A stretch of 64,000 bases of DNA, taken from assembly GCF_014203275.1 (NCBI RefSeq), contig NZ_JACHIP010000006.1, positions 248,001-312,000 of the forward strand. The letters run 5' to 3'. This DNA is from Granulicella aggregans. Lineage in GTDB: Bacteria > Acidobacteriota > Terriglobia > Terriglobales > Acidobacteriaceae. Both the position numbers and the translations under genes were made by a program. Shown here piece by piece: positions 8,882 through 18,840 of the stretch. Position 1 is the stretch's first letter. Each line of letters begins with the position of its first letter. The notes under the pieces were generated by a model. It was not told the origin of the DNA. It made no database searches and saw only the letters and a program-made list of their open reading frames with translations.

Positions 8882-9523
8882 TCAGACCTTCAGCGGCTTG
8901 CCAAACTCTTCTCCGAAGACAGTGTGGGCGATGTTAAAGCGGCCTCCGTCGAACTTCTCGGGTCCCTTAACATGGCCGAGTGCGAGGAGCGCGACGACAC
9001 GGTAGCTGAGGGGCAGCCGCAGGGTCTCGCGAACCTTTTCCTCCTCGAAGCCTTCCATGGGAGCGGTGTCATAGCCGAGGCTTTCGGCGGTAAGCATCAT
9101 GAAGGCGTAGGCGAGCATGACATGCTTGTTGAGCCAGGCGTGCATCTTCTCGCTGGAGAAGCTGGAGAAGTAATTTGGGACGCTGATCTTTGCCTGTTCC
9201 GCGTAGCTTTCAGGCATGCCACCATCTCGGCCCTGCTGAAGCATCAAGTCAAGGTCGCGGCGCCATCCATCGGAGTCACCACACGCCACGATGACTGCAG
9301 AGGCTTCTTCGACCTTGGCCTGGTTGTAGCTCGCTGCGCGGAGGCGTTTTTTCTGCTCCGGCGACTGGACGACGATAAATCGCCATGGCTGCAGGTTGTA
9401 TCCGCTGGGAGCGGCGAGGCCCGCCTCCAGGATCTTTTTCAGGTCGCCGGCGGGGATGGGGCGGCCATCGAAGCTTGGAGTGGCACGACGTCCGGCGATC
9501 GCCTGCGAGAGAGGCTTTTCCAT
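8882..9523 (-). CDS. Nitroreductase-family FMN oxidoreductase
   Basis: A 213-residue NAD(P)H-dependent flavoprotein. The N-terminal RRATPSFDG and the APSGYNLQPWRFIV stretch (FMN binding, about residues 39-52) are typical, and a second FMN-contact region, YDTAPMEGF, lies near residue 150. Family members reduce nitro compounds, quinones or enoates. It is the first gene of a likely two-gene unit with the downstream hydrolase. Confidence 0.9.
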   Translation of the reverse strand: MEKPLSQAIAGRRATPSFDGRPIPAGDLKKILEAGLAAPSGYNLQPWRFIVVQSPEQKKRLRAASYNQAKVEEASAVIVACGDSDGWRRDLDLMLQQGRDGGMPESYAEQAKISVPNYFSSFSSEKMHAWLNKHVMLAYAFMMLTAESLGYDTAPMEGFEEEKVRETLRLPLSYRVVALLALGHVKGPEKFDGGRFNIAHTVFGEEFGKPLKV

Positions 9524-9628
9524 GTTCTTCCTTGTGCTGCTTTGAGGTATCTCAGAGCAGGGGAGCCTGCTTTACCCTGGCGAGTCCCAAGATAGCATTT
9601 TTCACGACGGTTGCAGGGTGGCTGCGGC

Positions 9629-10747
9629 CTACCGAATCTCGGCCATCGGTTGTTCGGTCACAAAGGGGTTCTTGCCCGGGTTGTCGGCAAAGACCCAGAC
9701 CCCGCCGAAGGTGGATTTGAGCTCAGGATACGCCGCCAGCAATGCGACCATGGCGCTGGCATTGCGATCCTTCGGAGATAGCGGTGCGGTTGCGGGAGCA
9801 GGCTTGGGAGTGGCTTTGGCGGGGGGCGTCCCCGGGGTTGTCGCGGGTTCCGGTTCCGGGTCCGGCGCAAGGTGGACGACGACGTAGAGCTTGTCGCCTC
9901 CGATGGAATCGTCCGTGGTGAGATTGGTGAAGCGGAACTCCGCGCCGGTCTGCCCTTTTACGACAAGGGGAGCCTCCGGGCTGATGCCTTCGGAGAGCGC
10001 TGGGGGTGCGGACGCGGATGCCTCCTTGTGCAGCTGTTCGAGGTGAGTGCTGCCGACGAAGCCTACGGGCTGGAGGAGAGACTGGGCCTCCTGATAGAGG
10101 AGGTATCCCGTCCAGAGGTGCTTGTTCTTGATTTGGTCGCGTGCCTGGGTCCAGTACCAGAGGCCATCGTGACTGGCAGCGGTGAGTGACCTAGGATAGA
10201 AGCCGGCCATAGCCCAGTTGCCGGATGCATCCTGTCGGAGGAGATAGGCGAGCCGCCAGGGAGATGTCGCGCTCGGGGCGAGGACCTGGGCGTAGGCGTA
10301 ACGTCCGGGTGGCAGGGCGGGAATGAAGAAGGTCGCTTCCGCGATGGAGTTGTTGAGGGAGCAGAAGAACTGGGAGTCCTGGTTGGTTCCGTCGGCGAGC
10401 GTCTTAAGGTTGGTTGCGTCGAGGAGATAGATCTGATCGACGGCCAAGGGAGCGGCGGCGATCTTTGTAGAGGTTGCGGCGACGAGAGAGGTCATGGACG
10501 CGTAATCTTTTGCAATCTCGGGAACGCTCTGCGTGCGGAGACCGGCGATATCGTTGGTCTGGACTTTCGACGAGAGGATTTTAGCGGCACTGGCAATGAC
10601 GTCCCGGTCGGCGGGCTTCATCTGCGATTGCGTGGTGCAGACCTCGCCATAGGAGTTGACTGCGGCAAAAAGAGCGATCACCAGGAGAAGCGCTCTGAAC
10701 CGCGTTGCGGAGCTGCCATGCCCGTCATTGTTTTCGAGGATTTCCAT
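9629..10747 (-). CDS. Secreted protein of unknown function with Pro/Ala-rich segment
   Basis: A 372-residue protein with a signal-like hydrophobic stretch (RALLLVIALFAAVNSYG, residues 18-34). The body contains no motif I recognise. A Pro/Ala/Thr/Lys-rich linker (PEPEPATTPGTPPAK and following) precedes a C-terminal segment ending in VFADNPGKNPFV. The linker suggests an envelope or periplasmic protein. It is divergent from the gene at 10971, and the 223-base spacer between them probably holds both promoters. Confidence 0.6.
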   Translation of the reverse strand: MEILENNDGHGSSATRFRALLLVIALFAAVNSYGEVCTTQSQMKPADRDVIASAAKILSSKVQTNDIAGLRTQSVPEIAKDYASMTSLVAATSTKIAAAPLAVDQIYLLDATNLKTLADGTNQDSQFFCSLNNSIAEATFFIPALPPGRYAYAQVLAPSATSPWRLAYLLRQDASGNWAMAGFYPRSLTAASHDGLWYWTQARDQIKNKHLWTGYLLYQEAQSLLQPVGFVGSTHLEQLHKEASASAPPALSEGISPEAPLVVKGQTGAEFRFTNLTTDDSIGGDKLYVVVHLAPDPEPEPATTPGTPPAKATPKPAPATAPLSPKDRNASAMVALLAAYPELKSTFGGVWVFADNPGKNPFVTEQPMAEIR

Positions 10748-10970
10748 AGCTCCTTCGATGCGACTCTTTCACTGTCTCAAAATGCGGCAGCGCGATGTTA
10801 GCCCTGACCTCCGCCGAAACGGCTGCGGGAGAGGGGCAAGAGAAGTTTAGTACAAGGACAAGGCCTGGCGGTGGCGCAACTCTTCCCGAGGCAGCAGGGA
10901 GGGTCTAGAATAAGGAGGGATTGTTGCTGCAGTCATAACGTTTGCATCGGTTCTGCGTCCCATCCATGGT

Positions 10971-11726
10971 ATGAGCCGTTCACTGCCAATCCGGGAAGCT
11001 TCGTTCGTGCTGGCATCGATGCTGCTAGGTGCAGGGACAACTTCGGCTGTCGGACAGGTCGCAGCGAATGGGCAATCATCCGTTGCGGGATCCAGCCTTC
11101 CCGCGGCTCAGCCTACCGCGGCGCCCCCGACCGGAGCGGCATCGCAGACCTCCGGTTTTTCGAATGCCGCGGCGAGGCCTCAAACAAAGCTCGAAGTGAC
11201 TTACGCTAACGGAATGCTGACAGTGAGTGCGGCTAATGCCAGCCTCGGCCAGATACTACAGCAGATATCGCAGAAGACTGGGATGAAGATCAGCGGATCG
11301 GCTGGAGAGGACAGCGTCTTCGGACAGTACGGACCGTCGCCGGTCTCCGAAGTGCTCGCTTCCCTGCTGGACGGCAGCGGCAGCAACATGTTGCTGGTGG
11401 ATAACAAGAGTGGCCCAGCGGAGTTGATCCTCACTCCCCGGCGCGGGGGAGCGACGCCGCCCAGCGCAAATGCTGGAAATTACTCACGGAATGACGTTGA
11501 ACCGCAGCAGCAGTATGTTCCGCCGGTGCGACCCTTCCAGCCTCCCACCAATACGGGCAGGGGCCCTGCAAGTGCGAACCCAGACGGCTCTCCGGCATTT
11601 GCGCCGCCGCCTGGCTTCGGGCCTGGTGGCACTTCAGGTGCCGGCGACCAGCAGAAGACTCCGCAACAGATCTATGAGCAGCTACAACTGCAAGGATCGC
11701 AGCAGCAGGCCGCTCCGCAGGAGTAG
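10971..11726 (+). CDS. Secreted STN/secretin-N-like protein
   Basis: A 251-residue exported protein. The N-terminal 30 or so residues are signal-like. Residues about 73-145 (LEVTYANGMLTVSAANASLGQILQQISQKTGMKI to the LLDGSGSNMLLVDN region) resemble the short STN fold found at the start of secretins and TonB-dependent receptors, with the NASLGQIL and TGMKI features. The C-terminal third is Pro/Gly/Gln-rich and likely disordered. No secretin barrel follows, so it may be a free periplasmic partner. Function unknown. Confidence 0.6.
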   Translation: MSRSLPIREASFVLASMLLGAGTTSAVGQVAANGQSSVAGSSLPAAQPTAAPPTGAASQTSGFSNAAARPQTKLEVTYANGMLTVSAANASLGQILQQISQKTGMKISGSAGEDSVFGQYGPSPVSEVLASLLDGSGSNMLLVDNKSGPAELILTPRRGGATPPSANAGNYSRNDVEPQQQYVPPVRPFQPPTNTGRGPASANPDGSPAFAPPPGFGPGGTSGAGDQQKTPQQIYEQLQLQGSQQQAAPQE

Positions 11727-11823
11727 CTGCTGAGATAAATTTCGCTATGAAATGTCGGTGCGGATATTCACTTATGACTTCTACAGGCGGGCGTCGGCGC
11801 GTCCGAAAGAGCTTTCGAGGGGC

Positions 11824-12048
11824 TTAGCCCTGGACCACTCGGGGCGGAGCGACGGGGAGCGGTGCCTGCTCCGCTCTCTGTCTGGCCTGACTGTGGAACA
11901 GGGCGAAGAGTGCCTGACACAGGCCGTAGGAAAGAAGCACTCCGGCGGCCATTGAGGCTAATACTGCACAAACGAGAACAATGGAAGCACTCAAAACACA
12001 CCCCTGGACCAACGATGGCCTAAACACCGACAAGATTGAACGGAACAC
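11824..12048 (-). CDS. Small single-span membrane protein, hypothetical
   Basis: A 74-residue reading frame with a continuous hydrophobic stretch (CVLSASIVLVCAVLASMAAGVLLSYGL, broken here only by small residues) followed by a basic, proline-containing tail. No family is recognised. It is supported only by its membrane-protein composition and its place in an otherwise empty gap; it could be spurious. Confidence 0.35.
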   Translation of the reverse strand: MFRSILSVFRPSLVQGCVLSASIVLVCAVLASMAAGVLLSYGLCQALFALFHSQARQRAEQAPLPVAPPRVVQG

Positions 12049-12294
12049 TGGAGAACAAGCTACGGAGCCCGAATTACAAGTAATGCGATGTACTTCATTG
12101 TCTCAGAGTTTTGTGACCGTTCTGTATATGTACACCGAACGTGTTGCAACTTCTGATACCTGTGACGCGGCAAACGTTGCCCTGGGTGGTTGTGGGTATC
12201 GCTGATGCGATGTTGCTGCGCTTTGCCGCCGTTGCAATTGATTGAGACAAATGCCGTATCCTAGAGACTTGGCCCTGTAGCGGCCACTCTCGCT

Positions 12295-15200
12295 ATGAGC
12301 ATTACCCACATTACGGTTCGCGGTGCGCGCCAGCACAATCTTCGCAACGTCGACGTCAGCATTCCGCGCAACACGCTGACGGTCGTGACCGGCCTGTCCG
12401 GCTCCGGCAAGTCTTCCCTCGCCTTCGACACGATCTACGCCGAGGGGCAACGGCGGTATGTCGAGACGCTGTCGGCGTATGCGCGGCAGTTTCTTGACCA
12501 GATGGAGCGGCCGGACGTCGATGCGATCGATGGATTGTCACCGGCGATCTCGATCGAACAGAAGACGACCAGCCGCAGTCCGCGATCGACCGTGGGGACG
12601 ATCACGGAGATTTACGACTATCTTCGACTGCTGTACGCGAGTGTGGGTCAGCCACATTGCCCGAATTGCGCGTTGCCGATATCGCGGCAGAGTGCGGATC
12701 AGATTGTGGAGCGGATTGTCGCGCTGGCACCGGGTGAGCGGATTACCGTCTACGCGCCGATTGTGCGCGGGCGTAAGGGTGAGTTCCGCGAAGAGCTGGA
12801 GGCGCTTGACCAGCAGGGATTCCGGGCACGCATCGATGGCGAGATGACGGAGCTGACCGAGGGGATGCGGCTGGAAAAGCGCAAGAACCATACGGTTGAG
12901 GCGGTGGTCGACCGGATCATTCTGAAGCTGAATCCCGATGCGGAGACGACGGGAAAGAAGTACGATACGCGGCGGCTGGAGACATCGGTGGCGAAGGCGC
13001 TGCAGATGGCGAACGGGCTGGTGCTGATCGGGATTCATGGCATGGAGGAGACGCTGTACTCGTCCTCGATGGCTTGCCCGGACTGCGGCATCAATGTGCC
13101 GAAGCTGGAGCCGAGGAGCTTCTCGTTCAACTCGAACTACGGGGCATGCCCGGAGTGCCATGGGCTGGGGAGCATCTACGACTTCGACCCTGGCAAGACG
13201 ATCACGGACTGGTCGAAGCCGCTGCTGGATGGAGCGATGGGGCCGGGGTCGGGGTCGGCGTATCTGCTGCGTTTGATTAAGCTGGCGGGCGAGCGGTACA
13301 AGATCAACCTGAAGCTGCCGTTCGCGGAGTTGACGAAGGTTGAGCAGGATCTGCTGATGTATGGGCCGCCGAAGGGCGAGTCGACGCGGACGGGGTTCCA
13401 TGGGATCTTTGCGTATCTGCGTGCGAACCTCGAGGACACGAAGAGCGAGGGCTATCGCGAGTACATGATGCAGTACATGTCGGCGACGACATGCCCTCAA
13501 TGCCAGGGGCGGAGGCTAAGGCCTGAGTCACTGGCGGTGACGGTGCCGATCGGTGTTGCGGACGAGACGAAAGCAGCGTCGATTGCGGACTTTACGGCGC
13601 TGTCTCTGGAGCGGGCGCTGACGGGAGCGCGAAGTATGGCGTTCACCGGGCGCGACCGCATCATTGCGGACAGGCTGCAGCGGGAGATCATCGAGCGGTT
13701 GGAGTTCTTAAATGCAGTAGGGCTGGGGTATCTGTCGCTGGATCGTTCGGCGGCTACCTTGTCGGGTGGAGAGGGCCAGCGGATTCGACTGGCGACGCAG
13801 ATTGGATCGAAGCTGCGCGGGGTGCTGTATGTGCTCGACGAGCCTTCGATTGGGCTGCATCAGCGGGACAATCAGCGCTTGATTACGGCGCTTGAGGCGC
13901 TGCGCGATCTGGGCAATACGGTGCTGGTGGTCGAGCACGATGAAGACACAATTCGCAAGGCGGATTATGTGCTGGATCTGGGGCCGGGCGCTGGGAAAAA
14001 CGGCGGCTACCTGATCGCTAGCGGAACGCCGCAGGAGATCATGGACAACCCGGCTTCGATCACCGGGCAGTATCTTGCGGGCAAGATCGACATTGTGACG
14101 CGGCCTACTCCGGATAAAGCTCCGCGGCCGCTGACCGGCAAGTGGCTGACGGTGGAAGGCGCGCACTCGCATAATTTGAACGAGGTAACGGCTCACTTCC
14201 CTCTCGGCGTGATGACGGTAGTCACGGGTGTGAGTGGGTCGGGCAAGAGCACGCTGGTCAACGATATCCTCTATCGCGCGCTGGCGAAGGAGCTTTACGG
14301 ATCGCGCGAGGAGCCAGGCAAGCATGGAGCGGTGCGTGGGATCGACCAGCTCGACAAAGTGATTCAGATCGACCAGTCGCCGATTGGGCGGACTCCGCGG
14401 TCGAATCCGGCCACGTACACAGGCGTGTTTACGGCGATGCGTGACTTATTCGCTATGCTGCCGGATTCGCGTGAGCGTGGCTACAAGCCGGGACGGTTCT
14501 CGTTCAACGTTCAGGGCGGACGCTGTGAGGCTTGCCAAGGCGAAGGGCAGCGGCGGATCGAGATGAACTTCCTGCCGGATGTCTACGTGCTCTGCGAAGT
14601 ATGTAACGGTCGTCGTTACAATCAGGAGACGCTGGCGGTAAAGTTCAATGGCTACTCGATTGCGGATTTGCTCGATCTGCCGATTGAAGACGCCGTGCCG
14701 ATCCTGAAGGACATTCCCACCGTCAATATCAAGTTGCAGACGCTGGTGGATGTGGGGCTGGGATACATTCACCTCGGGCAGTCGGCGACGACGCTTTCGG
14801 GCGGTGAGGCACAGCGCATGAAGCTCGCGCGGGAGCTCTCGAAGCGGCAGACGGGACGGACGCTTTATTTGCTGGACGAGCCGACGACGGGGCTGCACTT
14901 CGATGACGTGCGCAAACTGCTGGAGGTGCTGCATCGGCTGACGGACCTCGGCAACACAGTGGTCATCATCGAGCACAATCTCGACATCATTCGCAATGCG
15001 GACTACATCCTCGATATGGGCCCGGAGGGTGGCGAGGGCGGCGGCCGTGTGATCGCGCATGGGACACCGGAGCAGGTGTCGACTGTTGCGGGATCGCATA
15101 CGGGCAGCTTTCTGGCCAGGTACTATGCTTCTCTGCCGGGCGGCGTGACGCTGAATGGTGCGCAGAGTCATGCGGGGCCACAGCCGCTGGATATTGTTGC

Positions 15201-15357
15201 GGCGGAGGACAGGAAGAAGGAGCCGCGTGGGAAGTTTGTGGCTCCGGAGAAGAAGACCGGGGTGCCGACGGCTCGCGCCATGCCTGAACCTACAGCGAAG
15301 AAGAAGGCCACAAGGAAAGCGGCGAAGAAGGCTGTGGGAAGGCCGAAGAAGGCATGA
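12295..15357 (+). CDS. uvrA: UvrABC excinuclease subunit A, with lysine-rich C-terminal tail
   Basis: DNA-damage recognition ATPase of nucleotide excision repair. It has two ABC modules: Walker A loops GLSGSGKSS (about residue 32) and GVSGSGKST (about 643), and signatures LSGGEGQR and LSGGEAQR. Zinc-finger cysteines are CPDC with CPEC, and CEAC with CEVC. At 1020 residues it is longer than the usual 940-960. The extra length is a C-terminal tail of Lys/Ala/Arg-rich sequence ([19 protein letters not shown]) resembling histone-H1 or AT-hook tails. The downstream CPBP gene overlaps its stop. Confidence 0.97.
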   Translation: MSITHITVRGARQHNLRNVDVSIPRNTLTVVTGLSGSGKSSLAFDTIYAEGQRRYVETLSAYARQFLDQMERPDVDAIDGLSPAISIEQKTTSRSPRSTVGTITEIYDYLRLLYASVGQPHCPNCALPISRQSADQIVERIVALAPGERITVYAPIVRGRKGEFREELEALDQQGFRARIDGEMTELTEGMRLEKRKNHTVEAVVDRIILKLNPDAETTGKKYDTRRLETSVAKALQMANGLVLIGIHGMEETLYSSSMACPDCGINVPKLEPRSFSFNSNYGACPECHGLGSIYDFDPGKTITDWSKPLLDGAMGPGSGSAYLLRLIKLAGERYKINLKLPFAELTKVEQDLLMYGPPKGESTRTGFHGIFAYLRANLEDTKSEGYREYMMQYMSATTCPQCQGRRLRPESLAVTVPIGVADETKAASIADFTALSLERALTGARSMAFTGRDRIIADRLQREIIERLEFLNAVGLGYLSLDRSAATLSGGEGQRIRLATQIGSKLRGVLYVLDEPSIGLHQRDNQRLITALEALRDLGNTVLVVEHDEDTIRKADYVLDLGPGAGKNGGYLIASGTPQEIMDNPASITGQYLAGKIDIVTRPTPDKAPRPLTGKWLTVEGAHSHNLNEVTAHFPLGVMTVVTGVSGSGKSTLVNDILYRALAKELYGSREEPGKHGAVRGIDQLDKVIQIDQSPIGRTPRSNPATYTGVFTAMRDLFAMLPDSRERGYKPGRFSFNVQGGRCEACQGEGQRRIEMNFLPDVYVLCEVCNGRRYNQETLAVKFNGYSIADLLDLPIEDAVPILKDIPTVNIKLQTLVDVGLGYIHLGQSATTLSGGEAQRMKLARELSKRQTGRTLYLLDEPTTGLHFDDVRKLLEVLHRLTDLGNTVVIIEHNLDIIRNADYILDMGPEGGEGGGRVIAHGTPEQVSTVAGSHTGSFLARYYASLPGGVTLNGAQSHAGPQPLDIVAAEDRKKEPRGKFVAPEKKTGVPTARAMPEPTAKKKATRKAAKKAVGRPKKA

Positions 15358-16343
15358 GCGGGGAGTTCAACGAGGACGCGCCGGTATCCGAAGATCTGAA
15401 GCGCGAAGCTTCGCAGGAGGGCCCCGATCTTTGGACGTCTTTCACAGACGACGGTCCTTCATCGAGGGTCCCGCACATTGGCCACGTTCTTCTGCTGCTG
15501 GCGATCACGGTGTTGCTGTTCTTTCTCGCGCAAGTGGTGCTGGCTGCATTTGCACACTCCGCGACGGGGGCCTCGGCAGCAACGCGGCTCATCCAGCCCA
15601 AGCGGCAACTTGTGGCGCAGGCAGGTGTCTACCTGGCTGCGCTGGGCGTGAGCTTTGCGGTCTTCCCGGTGTTCTTCGAGCGTGGGTTTCTTGCAGGGAT
15701 CAATTGGGACGGGCGCACGGCGATGCGCCATGGCTTCCGCCTGGTTCCTCTCGGGCTCGCAGTGGGGCTGGCGGTGCAGGCGGTCTCCAGCCTGATCCCC
15801 ATGCCGAAGTCGCTGCCCATGGACGACTTCTTTCGTACGCCTTCTGATGTGTGGATCGTGGCGTTCTTTGGCACGCTGCTGGCCCCGCTCTTCGAGGAGA
15901 TTGTGTTTCGCGGATTTCTGCTTCCAGCCTTCGCCATCGGCTTCGACTGGATACATGCGACGTTACGATATTCGGCGACGATCTTCGCGGCGAAGCTTGC
16001 AGGAGCAGAGCCTCCACGGCATCTTGCCACGTTTCCGGAGGACGCGCACGCTGGGCTCGATGGAGAGACTGGCAACCTGTTCTTTCGCAGCCAGACGGCA
16101 GTGGTGACGGCCAGCGTCGCGAGCAGTGTGCTGTTCGCTTTGCTGCACGCGGAGCAGATCGCGCATGCGTGGGGCGGGGTCGCTGTCCTGTTCTTCGTGT
16201 CGCTGATATTGACGACGATCCGGGTACGGTCGAAGTCGGTAGCTTGTTCGACGATTGTGCACGCGAGTTACAACCTGTCGGTATTCATCACCATTTTCGT
16301 TGCGACAGGCGGATTTCGACATCTCGATCGGATGGCGAAATGA
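15354..16343 (+). CDS. CPBP-family intramembrane metalloprotease
   Basis: A 329-residue multi-span protein of the CAAX-protease/bacteriocin-processing (Abi) family. The catalytic EExxxR motif appears as [13 protein letters not shown] (about residue 180), with later conserved histidines in LLHAEQ and the HASYN segment. About eight hydrophobic segments are visible. The insertion between the two motif regions is longer than usual. ATG overlaps the uvrA stop in ATGA, so translation is coupled. Its link to repair is unclear. Confidence 0.88.
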   Translation: MSGEFNEDAPVSEDLKREASQEGPDLWTSFTDDGPSSRVPHIGHVLLLLAITVLLFFLAQVVLAAFAHSATGASAATRLIQPKRQLVAQAGVYLAALGVSFAVFPVFFERGFLAGINWDGRTAMRHGFRLVPLGLAVGLAVQAVSSLIPMPKSLPMDDFFRTPSDVWIVAFFGTLLAPLFEEIVFRGFLLPAFAIGFDWIHATLRYSATIFAAKLAGAEPPRHLATFPEDAHAGLDGETGNLFFRSQTAVVTASVASSVLFALLHAEQIAHAWGGVAVLFFVSLILTTIRVRSKSVACSTIVHASYNLSVFITIFVATGGFRHLDRMAK

Positions 16344-16481
16344 ACTCCGCTCGCAACGGTTGCAGTGGACTTAGTTCCCTGTTCCCGGTATCTTTGGAGT
16401 AGATCGCGCGTTCTTAGCCAAGAGCCGAATGCATGGGGTTTCGCCACCGGAACGGCGACACCGACTATCGATCGACAGAGT

Positions 16482-16577
<96 letters not shown>

Positions 16578-16622
16578 CCTCTAAGTGTTCAATTTGAGCT
16601 AGTTACAAGGTTGCGAGCCGCT

Positions 16623-16649
16623 CTGCTAACAACCCTGCTACCAAATTTT
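16623..16649 (+). repeat. Left paired CTGCTA repeats (candidate integrase arm-type sites)
   Basis: CTGCTAACAA (16623-16632) and CTGCTACCAA (16635-16644) are direct repeats with a 12-base period, followed by ATTTT. A pair with the same period lies at 44552-44573 near the right end, sharing the 12-mer CTGCTACCAAAT. Placement just inside each att end fits integrase arm sites. Confidence 0.5.
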
Positions 16650-16708
16650 CACGCATAATCGGGAAAGTCGGTTTGATTTGGGTATCAGCCTCCATGAGGG
16701 CGCGATAC

Positions 16709-16975
16709 ATGAAATCACCTGTCCGGCTTTACCTTCGGATCCGTCTCCCAGACGGCTCTTATCCATACGTTGCTGCCGCCTACGCCAATAACGGCCGTAT
16801 TCGGCCCCGCACAGCAATGCATCAGGGAAGTCGCCACTGCCCTGCGTCAACCTATTACCTTCGCTACCAGCAGGACGGCCGCCGCGTCTGGGAGCCCGTC
16901 GGTGCCGATCCGACACTTGCGACTGTCAGTCTTCAGAAGAAGGCACATCAGCTGCAAGCAGCAGCCCTGGGGTTA
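16709..16975 (+). pseudogene. Tyrosine-type site-specific integrase, N-terminal fragment
   Basis: The N-terminal 85-90 residues, MKSPVRLYLRIRLPDGSYPY then TYYLRYQQDGRRVWEPVG, match the start of integrases that lie beside tRNA genes in acidobacteria (recognised from memory of the family). The core-binding and catalytic domains (R-H-R-Y) are absent because the frame runs into IS66 sequence around 16976. ATG 16709 is favoured over the upstream ATG because the motif starts there. This is a dead gene, but it marks the island's integration enzyme. Confidence 0.7.
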
Positions 16976-17405
16976 GTTCAGCCTGCCCCGCCCGCAACAG
17001 TTCCGCGATGCGGTTGATGGGGTGATCTCCGATTCGGGTGAGGACATGGCGAAGATAGATCTCTGGGTTGAGCCCGTTGAGCTTGGCCGATCCGATGAGC
17101 GAGTAGAAGGCGGGGGCGCGTTCGCCTCCCCGGTTGGATCCCGCGAAGAGATAATTTTTCCGACCTACCGCGACGACGCGCAACTCGCGTTCGGCGGCAT
17201 TGTTGTCGATCTCGACTTCTCCATCGTCGAGGTAGCGAGTGAGCGCGGTCCATCGCGAGATCGCATAGCGGATTGCTCCGGCCATGTCGCTCTTGGCCGA
17301 GAGGGTCTGAAGTGTCGCGTCGAACCAAGCTCGTAGAGCTTCCATCACCGGCCTGGCTCTGGCTTGGCGGATGGCGAGCCGTATCTCCGGCGGACTGCCG
17401 CGCAG
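16976..17405 (-). pseudogene. IS66-family transposase, C-terminal fragment
   Basis: About 140 residues of the TnpC C-terminus are intact: LTRYLDDGEVEIDNNAAERELR, then GRKNYLFAGSNRGGERA and GLNPEIYLRHVLTRIGDHP. The N-terminal two thirds and both terminal inverted repeats are missing. The fragment ends inside the integrase remnant at one side and at an IS3-like leader at the other, so both edges are deletion or insertion junctions. Confidence 0.85.
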
Positions 17406-17433
17406 TGGAGTGCCCGTCTTCTTTTGTACCAGT

Positions 17434-17528
17434 GGAGTTGATACAAACTGAGAACAAAGGAGCTGTGTATGGCACGAGGGAAGAAGCATAGTCCAGAGCA
17501 GGTCGTGAACCTGTTGCGCCAGATTGAT
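17434..17528 (+). pseudogene. IS3-family OrfA, leader and first 20 codons
   Basis: After a short leader, the frame from ATG 17469 reads MARGKKHSPEQVVNLLRQID, the well-known start of IS3-family OrfA helix-turn-helix proteins. Similarity stops abruptly at about 17528, where IS110-like sequence begins. Only a splinter of the element remains. Confidence 0.65.
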
Positions 17529-17735
17529 GGGCTACCTTGGCCTGGTTCCGTCCGAGCACTCCAGCGGTGGAACCATCCGTCGCGGTGGCATCACCAAGAC
17601 GGGCAACAGAGAGGCCAGACGTATGCTCATCGAGGCCCCCTTGGAGCTATCAGTATCCAGCGCGCATCGCGGAAGGAGAAGGCGGAGATCCAGTCTTTGA
17701 GTGCAAGACCTCTCGCGATGTCCGGGTATCCAATG
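17527..17735 (+). pseudogene. IS110-family transposase fragment, frameshifted
   Basis: The frame from about 17527 reads YLGLVPSEHSSGGTIRRGGI then TKTGNREARRMLIEAP, the conserved C-terminal (transposase_20) region of IS110/IS116/IS902. Near 17640 a one-base change moves the similarity (WSYQYPARIAEG) into another frame, and further downstream it decays. Both ends are missing. Coordinates are approximate. Confidence 0.7.
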
Positions 17736-17773
17736 CAGCAAGTGAGGCCGTAAGGCAATCTTCCGGGATTTGA

Positions 17774-18619
17774 ATACAGCGCGACAAGAGGACTGGCTAC
17801 GCCTTTTGCCCAAACTGCATCACCGAACAGCCCTATGTCCATGTCCGCTGGGAATGGGCCTTCCCTGCCCTGCTTCGTTGCCGCATCCACGAGTGTCCTC
17901 TCGGACACGGCTGTCCAATCTGCGGTGAAGACGATCCCCTTCCGTTCGGAACCGCGCCAGTCCGGGCGATCCTCTGCCAGAGCTGCGGCGAAAACCTGAC
18001 CGGTGCCGAGATTGGCCGTCATGTCCGGCATCTTGAGGGGGCGCAGGTCTTTATCGAGAGGATCTATCTTGCCGCTTTACGTGGAGCCGCCCCGCGAGCT
18101 GCTTTATTGAGTCAAACCACCGGTATCGAGTTTCGTCGTTTCGTCGACGACCTTCTCCAGCTGCTCGCCTGGTATCCAGACCCGCAACTCTCTACGCGGT
18201 CCACGGACCCGCAGAACCAATATCTTCAGTTCCGAACGGAGATGCTTGCCCTTGTCGGAGCACTCGTTCGGAATGCAGCTCCAGAGTCGAAGCCAACCAG
18301 AATGCAGATCAGATATCGAGAAGGCCTAAGACTGTGGCTCAGCGTCTTATCCCTTCTCTCTCAGCGCGAGGAGGAATGGATCGAGGCAGCCAGCGAACAC
18401 TGGCCGAGCGCTCTTCGCCGACGTCTCCGCGCAGCACTCGATCATCATGAACGCGCCAGCGCACAACGCTCACCATTCCGCAGCACGTTTTTTCGTCCGG
18501 GATTAAAGTACATCAACCGCTTCCAATTCCGGGATTTGAGTGCAGTCCGACAACAGCTCAGAGAGAAACGGAAATACAGCCAGACGCAGTGCTCTACTAC
18601 TTCGATCGGAAAACGATGA
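17774..18619 (+). pseudogene. TniQ-like zinc-finger protein, 5'-truncated
   Basis: An open frame of about 281 codons after a stop at 17771 has no start codon before the conserved region. It begins with GYAFCPNC, then RWEWAFPALLRCRIHECPLGHGCPICG: paired CPxC and H-x5-PL-x3-CPxCG zinc sites as in TniQ/TnsD target-selection proteins. A third CxxC (CQSCGENL) follows, then a largely helical, Arg-rich C-terminus. The missing N-terminus makes it a probable remnant; a shorter product from TTG 18107 would lack the fingers. No TnsB/TniA-type transposase is present. Confidence 0.6.
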
Positions 18620-18840
18620 CGGCGATACCGCTCAGAGCTGCTCACCTCCTCAGCTTCTCACACACGTTAAGTTGACGATGCCGATCGATGCGCTTCGAGG
18701 CATGGCTTTGGTGCAAATAACCAGAGACATTGAAACTATATGAGCTGGAGCATAGCTGGCGTTCGACCATACAGGTTCCGACGCTAGTTTGTACGTGCAA
18801 GGAGCCTGACATGATTGCTTCCTTGCGGCTTTCCCGCGCT

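Noticed and set aside
12100-12294. SOS (LexA) box before uvrA
   Set aside because: CCGAACGTGTTGC resembles half-sites, but the spacing does not match GAAC-N4-GTTC or CTGT-N8-ACAG, so I cannot support a LexA site.
12538-13500. Minus-strand frame within uvrA (320 codons)
   Set aside because: Shadow of uvrA; Arg/His-rich with no motif.
16926-17489. Intact 187-residue gene on the minus strand
   Set aside because: Only residues from about 31 on match IS66; the first 30 are read from the IS3 leader, so it is a chance fusion of fragments.
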